Below, piece after piece: positions 15,073 to 24,121 of a stretch of 64,000 nt of DNA. The position numbers and the translations under genes are program-made. Positions within the stretch are counted from its first letter, which is position 1, and the number at the start of each line of letters is the position of its first letter. Location: assembly GCF_026240945.1 (NCBI RefSeq), contig NZ_JAPFPY010000014.1, positions 62,001 to 126,000 on the forward strand, in the 5' to 3' direction. The stretch comes from Mycolicibacterium sp. J2 (GTDB lineage Bacteria; Actinomycetota; Actinomycetes; Mycobacteriales; Mycobacteriaceae). The notes under the pieces were generated by a model, which ran no database searches, was not told the origin of the DNA, and saw nothing but the letters and a program-made list of their open reading frames with translations.

Positions 15073-16623
15073 ATGGACGTCACATGGGATTGCATCATCG
15101 TCGGCGGCGGCGCGGCGGGGTTGAGCGCCGGCCTGGTGCTGGGCCGGGCCCGCCGCCGCACCCTGGTCGTGGATCAGGGCGCACAGAGCAATTTGGCCGC
15201 ACACGGCATCGGTGGGCTGCTCGGCCATGACGGTCGTCCGCCCGCTGAGCTGTACGAGATGGGACGGGCCGAGCTGCAGGCTTATCCGAGTGTGGAGGTG
15301 CGGTCGGGCACGGTGGTCACCGCCGTGCGCGACGATGCGGGGTTCGTGCTGACCCTGGCCGACGGTCGCCGGGAACGGGCGCGGCGGGTGTTGCTGGCCG
15401 CCGGCATGCGCTACGAGATGCCGGAGATTCCCGGAATGGCCGAGCTGTGGGGCCGGTCGGTGTTCCACTGCCCGTTCTGTCACGGCTGGGAGATGCGTGA
15501 TCAGCCGCTGGCGGTGCTGGCGCAGGGGGACCGGGCCGTACACGTCGCGCTGCTGCTGCGCGGTTGGACCGACGACATCGTCGTGCTGTCGAACGGGCCG
15601 GCCGGCCTGGGCGCCGAGGAACTCGACCTATTGGCCGGCGCCGGGATCAAGGTCGACGAACGGCACGTCGCCGAGTTGCGCTCGGAAGCAGGCGAATTGA
15701 GCGCCGTGGTGTTCGCCGACGGCGGACAGCTGCCGCGCCGGGGCCTGTTGGCGGCCGTCGGATTGCGGCAGCGCAGTGACCTGGTGGCGCAGCTGGGGCT
15801 GGCGTTGGCGCCGCCGTCACCGGTCGCCGTCGATGCCGTCGCCGTCGACCCCATGCAGCGCACCTCGGTGCCTGGCGTGTTCGCCGCCGGGGACCTCTGC
15901 GTCGGGATGCCGCAGGTATCGGCCGCCGTCGCATCGGGCTCCATGGCCGGCGCCGCGGTGATGCAGAGCCTGATGGGCGAGGATGTCGGGCTGCCGGGAC
16001 TCCCGTGGCCGGTATTCGAGTCCACCGCCGAACAGCACTGGAACCGGCATTACGGTGAGCGCGAACGGGTCTGGAGCGGGCGGGTCAACGTGCGGCTTGC
16101 CGAGGTCGCCGAGTCTTTGCCGCCCGGTCGGGCGCTGGATCTCGGGTGCGGTGAGGGCGCCGACGCGATCTGGCTGGCCGGCAAAGGCTGGCAGGTGACC
16201 GCCACCGACATCTCCGGCGTCGCCTTGGCGCGGGCCGCCGAAGATGCGGGAGAGCTGTTGGAGCGCATCGATTTTCAGCAGCACAACCTCGACGAGAGTT
16301 TCCCGTCCGGTGAGTTCGATCTGGTATCGGCGCAGTTCCTGCATTCCATGGTCCCGCTGGATCGCACCGCCGTGCTGGGTAAGGCGGCGGCCGCGGTCGC
16401 CCCGGGCGGCCGGCTGGTGATCGTCGATCACGGTGCCGCTCCGCCCTGGTCGAACCATAAGGACTATCCGTTCCCCAGCGTCGACGAGGTGCTGGCCGGA
16501 CTGGACCTGGGGCCCGAGTGGGAGCGGCTGCGCGCCGAACCGGTCGAGCGTGAGGCGACCGGCCCCGACGGGCAGCACGGGCACCTGATCGACAATGTGA
16601 TGGTGTTGCGGCGCCGATCGTAG
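15073..16623 (+). CDS. Thioredoxin-reductase-like FAD oxidoreductase fused to a SAM methyltransferase
   Basis: A 516-residue two-domain protein. Residues 1-310 are a pyridine-nucleotide-disulfide oxidoreductase of the thioredoxin-reductase/dithiol-oxidase group: FAD motif IIVGGGAAGLSAG (8-20), redox pair FHCPFCHGWE (Cys133, Cys136, followed by His137) and FAAGDL (270-275). Residues 320-516 are a class I methyltransferase with SAM motif ALDLGCGEGADA (354-365), ATDISGVALARA and VDHGAAPPWS. The CxxCHG pattern resembles GliT/HlmI-type dithiol oxidases more than CATC thioredoxin reductases. Together with a methyltransferase it suggests handling of a small thiol, selenium or tellurium compound; this is inference. 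The ATG at 15073 lies 48 bases from the divergent XRE-cupin start. Confidence 0.85.
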   Translation: MDVTWDCIIVGGGAAGLSAGLVLGRARRRTLVVDQGAQSNLAAHGIGGLLGHDGRPPAELYEMGRAELQAYPSVEVRSGTVVTAVRDDAGFVLTLADGRRERARRVLLAAGMRYEMPEIPGMAELWGRSVFHCPFCHGWEMRDQPLAVLAQGDRAVHVALLLRGWTDDIVVLSNGPAGLGAEELDLLAGAGIKVDERHVAELRSEAGELSAVVFADGGQLPRRGLLAAVGLRQRSDLVAQLGLALAPPSPVAVDAVAVDPMQRTSVPGVFAAGDLCVGMPQVSAAVASGSMAGAAVMQSLMGEDVGLPGLPWPVFESTAEQHWNRHYGERERVWSGRVNVRLAEVAESLPPGRALDLGCGEGADAIWLAGKGWQVTATDISGVALARAAEDAGELLERIDFQQHNLDESFPSGEFDLVSAQFLHSMVPLDRTAVLGKAAAAVAPGGRLVIVDHGAAPPWSNHKDYPFPSVDEVLAGLDLGPEWERLRAEPVEREATGPDGQHGHLIDNVMVLRRRS

Positions 16624-16635
16624 ATACCCTCAGGC

Positions 16636-17325
16636 GTGTTCGGCGAACTGTTTCGTGTCCTCGACCTGTCCGGTGTCTTCACCAACGCGATCCTCGGCGG
16701 CATGGTCGCCCGCGACAAGCGTTTGGACCCCGTCGGTTTCGCGGCGCTGGCGCTGCTGTCCGGCTTGGGCGGCGGCATCATCCGGGACACCCTGTTGCAG
16801 CACGGCCCTCCGGTGGCGCTCACCGATTCGCTGTACGCCCTGACCGCCATCGGGGGAGCCGTGGTCGCCTTCGTCCTGCCGGTCCGCGGCCGGACGTGGA
16901 ACATCTCCTTCCTGGTGATCGACGCGCTGGCGCTGGGCTGCTGGGCGACGGTGGGCACGCAGAAGACTCTGTCCCTCGGTTTGGGTTGGCTACCGGCGCT
17001 GCTGTTGGGCACCATCACCGCGGTCGGTGGGGGCGCCCTGCGCGACCTGTTCGTGCTGCGGATCCCGCAGATCTTCGGCGGCAATACGTTGTACGCGAGC
17101 TGTGCGATCGTGGCGAGCGCCGTGGTCATCGCATCCTGGTATGCCGGGCAGCCGGTCGTCGGCGCGCTCGCGGGTACCGCGGTGGGCGCGGTGATGTGCG
17201 TGGTGGCCCGCTGGCGGCGCTGGCAACTCGGGGAGGGGCTGGCGTGGGACTACGCGGTGCTCCGGGCGCCGGGGCAGCGGCTGCCCCGGGTGACGGTGCG
17301 GATCGCGCGGCGGCGCAGTGACTGA
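16636..17325 (+). CDS. TRIC-type (UPF0126/YadS) membrane channel
   Basis: A 229-residue polytopic membrane protein built from two similar halves. Each half carries a glycine-rich kinked helix ending in Arg-Asp: SGLGGGIIRDTLL and TAVGGGALRDLFV. This is the hallmark of prokaryotic trimeric intracellular cation (TRIC) channels. About six or seven membrane segments are visible, followed by a basic C-terminal tail. The GTG at 16636 lies 12 bases after the fusion gene's stop and 5 bases after a TACCCT -10-like element. The physiological ion and link to the upstream gene are unknown. Confidence 0.82.
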   Translation: MFGELFRVLDLSGVFTNAILGGMVARDKRLDPVGFAALALLSGLGGGIIRDTLLQHGPPVALTDSLYALTAIGGAVVAFVLPVRGRTWNISFLVIDALALGCWATVGTQKTLSLGLGWLPALLLGTITAVGGGALRDLFVLRIPQIFGGNTLYASCAIVASAVVIASWYAGQPVVGALAGTAVGAVMCVVARWRRWQLGEGLAWDYAVLRAPGQRLPRVTVRIARRRSD

Positions 17326-17361
17326 AATTCGTGCGCGACCTGTCACCCGGGACGGGTAAAG

Positions 17362-17377
17362 TAGCACATATGTTCGA
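17362..17377 (+). promoter_or_regulatory. Degenerate LexA (SOS) box over the start of the HNH gene
   Basis: The sequence TAGCAC-ATAT-GTTCGA matches the SOS consensus TCGAAC-N4-GTTCGA at 10 of 12 positions, with a perfect right half. It covers the predicted transcription and translation start of the DUF222-HNH gene, the arrangement found in REP13E12-family genes of M. tuberculosis. Confidence 0.4.
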
Positions 17378-18734
17378 ATCGGTTCGGCACCTCGACACCG
17401 CCCGCGAGGCGTTGCGGGCCGAGCGTGCCGCCACCGCGCGGCGTCTGATCGAACTGGGGCATTACGCGCGGGAGCGGATGGTCGAGCTGGGCAACACCCA
17501 CGAGGACTGGGTGGTCGATGACTGGGAGATGGTCGCCATCGAGGTGGCTGCCGAGCTGGGGATCGGACGCAAGCGCGCCTCCACCGAGATGGCGCACGGA
17601 CAGACATTGATCGAGCGGTTGCCGCGGCTGGCCGAGGTGTTCCTGGCCGGGGACGTGGAGTACGGACATTTCACCGCGGTCGTCGCGCGCACGGCCTTGA
17701 TCACCGACCCCGACGTGCTGACTGTCCTCGACGAACAGCTGGCCGCCGCGGCACCCGGCTGGTGCGCCCGCTCCCGGGATTGGGTCGCCGAGCAGGTCGA
17801 CTGGATGGTGCACGATGTCGATCCCGAGGCGGTCCGCGTGGCCAAACAGCGCCGCCTCGACCGCCATATCGAGATTCAGCCCGCGGACAACGGGCTGTCC
17901 GACCTCTACGGAACGATCGACGCTGCCGATGCCGCGGTGGTGGACAAGCGCCTCAACCAGATCGCCGGCACCGTCTGCAGCGCGGACCCGCGGACGCTCG
18001 CCCAGCGCCGGGCGGATGCGCTGCGCGTGTTGAGCGAGGGCGGCACGCGGCTGCCCTGTCTGTGCGGATCACCGGAGTGCCCAGCCAGGGACGCCGACGC
18101 CCCGGCCGCCGGCATCGTCATCCATGTGGTGGCCGAACAGTCCACCCTCGACGGCACCGCCGACACTCCGGGTCTGGTGCCCGGGTACGGGACCGTTCCC
18201 GCCGAGCAGGTGCGCGCCATGGCGTCGCAGGCGCGGTGCCGGCCGGTCGCCGACGCGGCGAGCCTGACCGGCGAGCCGGGGTATCGGCCGTCGGTCAAGC
18301 TGGCCGACTTCGTGCGCTGCCGCGACCTCACCTGCCGGTGGCCCGGCTGCGATGTGCCGGCCGAACGGGCCGATATCGACCACACCACCCCGTGGCCGTA
18401 CGGGCCCACCCACCCGTCCAACACCAAGCTCTATTGCCGAGTCCATCACCTCGTGAAGACCTTCTGCCCGGGCTGGACCGACACCCAGGGCGCCGACGGC
18501 AGTGTCACGGTGATCTCCCCGGCCGGACGCATCTACCAGACCAAACCCAATGGGGCGCTGTACTTTCCGGCGATGGCTGTGCCCACCGCCGAGCTCGCCC
18601 CCACCACCGCGCCGCCGCCGACGGCCACCCGCGGGCTGGCGATGCCGACCAGGACCCGTACCCGGGCGAAGGCCCGTGCGTATCGCATCGCGCACGAGCG
18701 CGCGCTCAACCGCGGCGCAGAGTTACCGCCGTAA
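17370..18734 (+). CDS. DUF222/HNH endonuclease (REP13E12 family)
   Basis: A 454-residue member of the large actinobacterial DUF222-HNH family. The DUF222 region occupies about 1-290. The HNH nuclease module is at about 310-375: the zinc cysteines CRDLTCRWPGCD, then DIDHTTPW with the catalytic Asp-His, NTKLYC and HHLVKTF. The C-terminus is Thr/Arg-rich and disordered. The ATG at 17370 has a TAAAGT -10 box (17357-17362) seven bases upstream, giving a leaderless message, and the start sits in an SOS-like box. The family is multicopy and often tied to phage insertion or DNA-damage response, but no phage genes adjoin it here. Confidence 0.88.
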   Translation: MFESVRHLDTAREALRAERAATARRLIELGHYARERMVELGNTHEDWVVDDWEMVAIEVAAELGIGRKRASTEMAHGQTLIERLPRLAEVFLAGDVEYGHFTAVVARTALITDPDVLTVLDEQLAAAAPGWCARSRDWVAEQVDWMVHDVDPEAVRVAKQRRLDRHIEIQPADNGLSDLYGTIDAADAAVVDKRLNQIAGTVCSADPRTLAQRRADALRVLSEGGTRLPCLCGSPECPARDADAPAAGIVIHVVAEQSTLDGTADTPGLVPGYGTVPAEQVRAMASQARCRPVADAASLTGEPGYRPSVKLADFVRCRDLTCRWPGCDVPAERADIDHTTPWPYGPTHPSNTKLYCRVHHLVKTFCPGWTDTQGADGSVTVISPAGRIYQTKPNGALYFPAMAVPTAELAPTTAPPPTATRGLAMPTRTRTRAKARAYRIAHERALNRGAELPP

Positions 18735-18747
18735 ACGCAGAAAAGGG

Positions 18748-18753
18748 TACGGT
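18748..18753 (+). promoter_or_regulatory. -10 box of rnpB
   Basis: TACGGT (TANNNT type) ends seven bases before G18761, the base where the RNase P RNA pairing begins. No clear -35 hexamer is seen. Confidence 0.45.
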
Positions 18754-18760
18754 GATCGGC

Positions 18761-19166
<406 letters not shown>

Positions 19167-19167
19167 T

Positions 19168-20613
19168 CTACTTGCGCACGGCCTTGCGCAGCGCCTTGAG
19201 GGCGGCACCGACCTCATCTTCGGCGTAGAGCGCGACCTCGGCCTCCATCTGATACAGCAGGCCGTAAGTGAAGGTGTCCTCGCCCGCGGCATGCGCGGCG
19301 TCGGCCTGCGCCAGCAGGTGGGTGCGGCTGACCACACTGTCCTGGTGATCGCCGAGCACCGTCTGGATGGTTTTGGCACTGTTGGCCACCGCGGTGTCAC
19401 CGTGTGCCGCGGCGGTGTAGCGAAGTTGCTTGGCGCGCTTGCGGATCCGGTGCAGCGCCTCGTCGGTGCCCTCGGCCTCGGCCGCCTTCGCCGCCTTCTT
19501 CACCTTGCGGTAGGCACTCTTCACGGTGACGGGCTGCGACTCCGCGCCACCGGCGGCCGCGGGGGCGGCGGCGACCACGGCATCCAGCGCATCGAGCAGC
19601 CGGAAGTACCGCTCGGAGCGCATCGCGGCCACCGACCGGCGCCAGCCGGCCTTGTACTTCTGCTTGGCGCCCTCGACGAGGCGCTCGTGCACCGGACCGC
19701 GCACCAGATCGGTGGGCAGCGAGTCCAGGGCGCGTTGGTACTTGTCGGCGAGCACCTCCGCGTCGCGGGCCACGCCCAGCACTGCGGCCAGTTGCTTGAG
19801 TTCGTCGAGGACCCAGGCGTTCTCGGGCCCCGATTCCTCGGCCAGCAGGCTGCGGATCTTGCGGGTGGTGACCCGCATCTGGTGCACCGCATCCCACGCG
19901 TCGGCGCGCACGGCGCGGTCCCACTCCAACAGGGCGGCGACGTTCTCGGCGATGGCCCGATGCACCGGGTCCGCCGAGACCGGCGCCGGCTCGGGAGCCG
20001 CGACGTCGAGCACCTTGGCCAGTTTCGAACCATGCCCGGCCGGAGCCGCCCCGGCGTCCAGCAGGCGGTTGGCCAACCGCTCCAGGATGTCGGGCGAACC
20101 GCCACCGACCAGTTCCAGCTCCCATTCCCGCCACGCCTGCGGTTCGCTGTCCGGGCGCAGCGCCGACGCCGTCACGGTGTCGTCGCAGAACTCCGCGAGC
20201 GGGGTGCCGTCGGCGCCGAACAACAGCGACACCGAACGCTGCGTCGTGATCCGAGCCACCGCCTGCAGGGGACGGTCCCGCACGATCGCGGCCACCACGT
20301 CGCGGATCTCGTCGGGCACCGCGTCCGCCAGCGCGGCCCGCACCTCGGTGCGGGTATCGGCGGCGGTGGTGGGCAGTTTGATATGCCAACCGGCGTCGCT
20401 GCCCCCGGTGCGCCGGCGCAGCGTGATCTTGCGCGCGGCCAGGTCGTAGCCGGCGGTGTCGTAGTAGACCGCCTCCAGCGTTTGGGTCGGCGAATGCTGC
20501 ACCCGCGTCACCACCGCGAGCCCCTCGAACGATGGGGACACCGTGGTCTCCAGCACGTCGAACTTGCGCTCCACCTCGGTGTAGCGGGCGGTCTTGGGCT
20601 TGGCAGCAGGCAT
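19168..20613 (-). CDS. CYTH-CHAD domain protein
   Basis: A 481-residue protein of the Rv2226 type. An N-terminal CYTH tunnel domain (about 8-200) carries the ExExK motif EVERK (13-17), RKITLRRRTGG and WREWELELVGG; CYTH domains bind or hydrolyse triphosphates. A CHAD helical domain (about 215-481) has the histidine motifs VHQMRVTTRKIRS and LHRIRKRAKQLRY, which bind polyphosphate in characterised CHAD proteins. A tripolyphosphatase or polyphosphate-binding role is plausible. ATG 20613 is preceded by AAAGG; GTG 20619 is a close alternative. It converges on rnpB. Confidence 0.9.
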   Translation of the reverse strand: MPAAKPKTARYTEVERKFDVLETTVSPSFEGLAVVTRVQHSPTQTLEAVYYDTAGYDLAARKITLRRRTGGSDAGWHIKLPTTAADTRTEVRAALADAVPDEIRDVVAAIVRDRPLQAVARITTQRSVSLLFGADGTPLAEFCDDTVTASALRPDSEPQAWREWELELVGGGSPDILERLANRLLDAGAAPAGHGSKLAKVLDVAAPEPAPVSADPVHRAIAENVAALLEWDRAVRADAWDAVHQMRVTTRKIRSLLAEESGPENAWVLDELKQLAAVLGVARDAEVLADKYQRALDSLPTDLVRGPVHERLVEGAKQKYKAGWRRSVAAMRSERYFRLLDALDAVVAAAPAAAGGAESQPVTVKSAYRKVKKAAKAAEAEGTDEALHRIRKRAKQLRYTAAAHGDTAVANSAKTIQTVLGDHQDSVVSRTHLLAQADAAHAAGEDTFTYGLLYQMEAEVALYAEDEVGAALKALRKAVRK

Positions 20614-20685
20614 TTTCACCTTTGTCCGGACGTAGTCACTGTCGAAAGTCGTGAACAGGTTCCCACATCCAGGTGAACAAACGGC

Positions 20686-22695
20686 TCAGCCCGCTCGCCG
20701 GAACTCGCCGGCGCGATCCCAGGCCTGCCGCTCGGCGCCGAACGCCGTGGCTTGCTGCGCGCGGAAGGCCGCGATCGAGTCCGCGTGGGCGGCCAGGAAC
20801 CCACGGTAGTCACCGAGGTCGAACGTGCCGTCGGCGATCTGCACCTGCCCGCGCCCGGCCGCCATGTCCGCGCGCAGATCGAGCAGCTCGTCCGCGCTCA
20901 CCGGGTAGAAGCTGATCCGGTCGAAGTACCGCAGCAACCACGGCGTGCCCGGTTCGAAGGATCGCGAGTCGGCCGGATGCCGGTGATTCCACACTTGGGT
21001 GGTGCGCCCGACGAACTGGTAGCCGCCGGGGCCCTCCATGCCGTAGACGCACATATAGGCCCCGCCGATCCCGACGGCGTTCTCCGGGGTCCAGGTGCGG
21101 GCCGGGTTGTACTTGGTGGTGACCAGCCGATGGCGCGGATCCAGGGGAGTGGCCACCGGCGCGCCCAGATACACGTCACCCAGGCCCAGCACCAGATACT
21201 CGGCGTCGAACACGATGTCGTACACCTGTGCCACGTCCGCCAGACCGTTGATGCGACGGATGAACTCGATATTCCACGGGCACCACGGCGCGTCGGCTCG
21301 CACCCCGTGCATGTACCGCTGGATGGCCTCGCGGGTGGCCGGATCGTCCCAGGACAGCGGCAGCCGCACGGTCCGGCTGGGCACGACCAGTTCGGTGGAG
21401 GCGGGCAGGCTTTCGTCGGTCCGGGCGATCAGGTCGACCACCTCGGCCATGGACAGCACGGCGGGATCGAACTGCACCTGCAGCGAGCGCACCCCCGGCG
21501 TCAGCTCGGTCACCCCCGGGACGGCCTGGGCCAGCAGGTGTTCGTAGAGCACGTGCACGCGGGCCCGCAGCACCAGGTCGAGCACCATCTGCCCGTATTC
21601 GACGAGCACACCACCGTCCCCGGCGCGGCGCATCGTCACCTCGGTGCCGTCGACGGCGCTGAACCGCCTCAGCACACCGTCATCGCCGTCGCCGCCGCTG
21701 GATTGCACCCATGGCATCGACGCCCGGCGGTCCATGTCGATGCTGCGCAGCGAGGGCGCCCGGTCGGCGCGTACCGGCACGAATCGCACCGTGTCGCCGG
21801 GTGCGAGTTGCCCCAGTTTCCAGCGGTCGCCGCCGACGACGGTGACCGGGCAGACGAAGCCCCCCAGGCTCGGGCCGTCGGGACCGAGCAGGATCGGGGT
21901 GTCACCGGTGAAGTCGAGCGCGCCCACGCAGTAGGCGTTGTCGTGGATATTGGACGGGTGCAGGCCGGCCTCACCGCCGTCGGTGCGGGCCCACTGCGGT
22001 TTGGGCCCTTCCAGCCGGACGCCGGTGCGGTCGGAGTTGAAGTGCACCGTGTAATCGGTGCCGATGATGGTGTCGATATCGGCGCGGGTGAAGAACTCCG
22101 GTGCGCCGTGCGGTCCCTCGGTGACCGCGATTTCCCAGCGGTGCCCGATGCTGGGCTGTTCGTCGATGGCGGCTCTGGCGTCACGGTCGGGCCGGTCCTG
22201 GTGTGGTCCCGGATCGGCGCCGGCCTGCAGTTCGTCACCGGCACGCAGCGCCCGGCCATCATGTCCGCCGAAGGAGCCCAAGGTGAATGTCGCTGTGCTG
22301 TCCAAGTATTCGGGCTCCACCAGCCCGCCGGCCACCAACACGTAACACCGCATACCCGGCCCGGACAGCGTGCCTACGTCCAACACACCCCCGGCGGGTA
22401 CGGTCACCGACTGCCACTGCGGCACCCGTGCACCGTCGACCGTCACCGGTACCGGTGCGCCCGTCACGCAGACCCGGCCGCCGTCGGGGAAGCGCAGCGC
22501 GGGCCCGGTGCGGGTGCATTCCAGACCGGCCTGGCCTTCGGGGTTACCCAGCACCCGGTTCCCGATCCGGAACGACAGGTCGTCCATCGGTCCGGATGGG
22601 GGAACACCGATGTGCCAGAAGCCGATTCGGCCGGGCCAGTCCTGCACCGTGGTGAGCATGCCGGGGCGCAGCACCTCGACGGGGCACGTGCTCAC
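20686..22695 (-). CDS. Carboxyltransferase (KipA-KipI/PxpC-PxpB fusion) of the urea carboxylase type, lacking biotin domains
   Basis: A 669-residue protein matching the middle of urea carboxylase. The first half is the KipA/PxpC part (TVQDWPGRIGFWHIGVPPSG near residue 20, and GPHGAPEFFT). The second half is the KipI/PxpB part (RRAGDGGVLVEYGQ, LTPGVRSLQVQFDP). It ends with the urea-carboxylase-specific tail (MHGVRADAPWCPWNIEFIRR, MCVYGMEGPGGYQFVGRT). The usual N-terminal biotin carboxylase and C-terminal biotin carrier domains are absent. The GTG at 22695 overlaps the stop of the DUF1989 gene upstream. No allophanate hydrolase follows; the next gene is CYTH-CHAD. The substrate is unknown, and 5-oxoproline hydrolysis without PxpA is less likely given the UAAP neighbours. 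Confidence 0.85.
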   Translation of the reverse strand: MSTCPVEVLRPGMLTTVQDWPGRIGFWHIGVPPSGPMDDLSFRIGNRVLGNPEGQAGLECTRTGPALRFPDGGRVCVTGAPVPVTVDGARVPQWQSVTVPAGGVLDVGTLSGPGMRCYVLVAGGLVEPEYLDSTATFTLGSFGGHDGRALRAGDELQAGADPGPHQDRPDRDARAAIDEQPSIGHRWEIAVTEGPHGAPEFFTRADIDTIIGTDYTVHFNSDRTGVRLEGPKPQWARTDGGEAGLHPSNIHDNAYCVGALDFTGDTPILLGPDGPSLGGFVCPVTVVGGDRWKLGQLAPGDTVRFVPVRADRAPSLRSIDMDRRASMPWVQSSGGDGDDGVLRRFSAVDGTEVTMRRAGDGGVLVEYGQMVLDLVLRARVHVLYEHLLAQAVPGVTELTPGVRSLQVQFDPAVLSMAEVVDLIARTDESLPASTELVVPSRTVRLPLSWDDPATREAIQRYMHGVRADAPWCPWNIEFIRRINGLADVAQVYDIVFDAEYLVLGLGDVYLGAPVATPLDPRHRLVTTKYNPARTWTPENAVGIGGAYMCVYGMEGPGGYQFVGRTTQVWNHRHPADSRSFEPGTPWLLRYFDRISFYPVSADELLDLRADMAAGRGQVQIADGTFDLGDYRGFLAAHADSIAAFRAQQATAFGAERQAWDRAGEFRRAG

Positions 22696-23294
22696 GCGAT
22701 CACCATCTGCACCGGTGTCGGGTTGAAACCGTTGCACGGGTTGTTGATCTGCGGGCAGTTGGACACCAGCACCAGCGTGTCGATCTCGGCGCGCAACGTC
22801 AGCGACTTGCCCGGCGCCGACAGGCCGTCCACGATGCCCAGGGTGCCGTCGTCCTCCACCGGCACGTACATGAAGAAGTTGACGTTGGAGACGATGTCGC
22901 GCTTGCCCATACCCCAGCGGGTGGCCTCGGCGAGGAAGTTCTCCGCGCAGGCGTGCTGGTGCACGGTGTGGTGGCCGTACCGCAGCGTGTTGGACTCCTT
23001 CGAGCAGGCACCGGCGATGGTGTCGTGGTTGCCGACCTCGTCGGCCACGATGGTCATCAGCGCCGTGCCGTCCGAGGCGCGCAGCACCGAGCCGGTGGAC
23101 AGGAAGATATTGCGTTGGGCGGCAACGGTTGTCTGCGCGTTGTAGCGCAATGCCGGGTCGGGCCGGCCCTGCGTGACGCCGTAGAACAGGGTGTCCACGG
23201 CCTGGTTGCCGTGCAGGTCGACGATCTGCAGGGTGTGGCCCGCGGGCACGATGGCCGACCAGGGTGCGCGCGCGGCCACCTCGAACGTGGTCAT
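22692..23294 (-). CDS. Urea amidolyase-associated protein, DUF1989 (UAAP2 type)
   Basis: A 200-residue DUF1989 protein. It carries AGHTLQIVDLHGNQAVDTLFY, HDTIAGACSKES and HQHACAENFLAEA, whose His and Cys residues probably bind a metal, and ends in NNPCNGFNPTPVQMVI as UAAP2 members do. In urea carboxylase/guanidine clusters two such proteins precede the carboxylase; they are thought to act on carboxylated guanidine-like intermediates. The ATG follows an ACGGAGG site and overlaps the stop of UAAP1 by one base (TGATG); the stop overlaps the carboxyltransferase start (GTGA). Confidence 0.87.
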   Translation of the reverse strand: MTTFEVAARAPWSAIVPAGHTLQIVDLHGNQAVDTLFYGVTQGRPDPALRYNAQTTVAAQRNIFLSTGSVLRASDGTALMTIVADEVGNHDTIAGACSKESNTLRYGHHTVHQHACAENFLAEATRWGMGKRDIVSNVNFFMYVPVEDDGTLGIVDGLSAPGKSLTLRAEIDTLVLVSNCPQINNPCNGFNPTPVQMVIA

Positions 23295-24037
23295 CAGATG
23301 CCTCCGTTTCGTGCAGCGGCCCAAGTGCTTTCGGTGTTGAACAGGGCGCGCAGGTATTCGGGGTCGTCGTTGACGGGGGTGTGCAACTCGTCGTCGGCGC
23401 GCCAAGCCAGCACGTCCAGATCGGTCACCGCAGGTTCGGGATCGAGCGGGTGCGCGCTGTTGGACAGCACGACCACCACCGGCAGATGCACCAGCAGGTC
23501 CACCGAGCCGCCGGGGCCCGCGGAACCGGTGAAGGCGATACCGCCGTCGGCCTGCACGTGGGTGCCCTTGAAGAAGGACACCGACGGTGCCACATCGCGG
23601 ATGTCCAGGCCGTGCTTGTGCACACCCAGCAGGAGCTGCGCCTGCCCGGCGGGCGTCGCGCCGCACAGCGTGTCGTGCCGGTGCGACGTGTCGGCGACGA
23701 CGGTGGCCAGCACCCGGCCCTGATCGGACAACAGGGGATGGCCGGTGCCGAGATATGCCTGCCAGGGCACCTTGACGGTGTCGGCCACGTTGAGCCGCTC
23801 CCACGGGGCGTCGGCGCGGAACAGCAGCAGGTGGGCACAGGCGCCGCCGGCGGGGTCGGTCAACCGCAGCCGGGTTCCGCGGCCCAGCACCGCGGTGGCA
23901 TAGGAACCCGCCGGGACGACCTCGGCCCAGCGCAGCTCGGTCACCCCGTCCGGGGTGGGTGGTACGCGCAGCGCCGCTGTGGCGGCCTGGGCGCGGGCAT
24001 GGGACCGCGCCCCCTCGGTCGAATTGGTTCCTGCCAT
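23294..24037 (-). CDS. Urea amidolyase-associated protein, DUF1989 (UAAP1 type)
   Basis: A 247-residue DUF1989 protein and first gene of the three-gene operon. Typical segments are ELRWAEVVPAGSYATAVLGRG, CAHLLLFRADAPWERLNVADT, HRHDTLCGATPAGQ and VSFFKGTHVQADGGIAFTG. The ATG at 24037 has a strong AAGGAGGGG site. Upstream lie a GlnR-like box, a perfect palindrome and a divergent TetR gene, so both nitrogen status and a ligand probably control it. I saw no guanidine riboswitch in the leader. Confidence 0.87.
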   Translation of the reverse strand: MAGTNSTEGARSHARAQAATAALRVPPTPDGVTELRWAEVVPAGSYATAVLGRGTRLRLTDPAGGACAHLLLFRADAPWERLNVADTVKVPWQAYLGTGHPLLSDQGRVLATVVADTSHRHDTLCGATPAGQAQLLLGVHKHGLDIRDVAPSVSFFKGTHVQADGGIAFTGSAGPGGSVDLLVHLPVVVVLSNSAHPLDPEPAVTDLDVLAWRADDELHTPVNDDPEYLRALFNTESTWAAARNGGI

Positions 24038-24094
24038 CTGCCGACCCCTCCTTAACTGTCACTTGAAAGTTTTAGGGGTGCGCATTCCGTGCTC

Positions 24095-24110
24095 GTGACG
24101 GTATTGTTAC
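24095..24110 (-). promoter_or_regulatory. GlnR-like site upstream of the UAAP operon
   Basis: On the minus strand, GTAAC-AATACC-GTCAC fits the mycobacterial GlnR pattern GTNAC-N6-GNNAC. It is a single site, weaker than the double site before glnA1. It fits a nitrogen-scavenging role for the operon. Confidence 0.4.
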
Positions 24111-24121
24111 GGCCAGATGAC

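Noticed and set aside
17370..18734. REP13E12-type mobile element or prophage remnant
   Set aside because: The HNH gene belongs to a family tied to mobile elements, but no integrase, attachment repeats or phage genes flank it here.
20752..23145. A 797-codon plus-strand frame
   Set aside because: It is the antisense shadow of the carboxyltransferase and UAAP2 genes, both of which carry family motifs.
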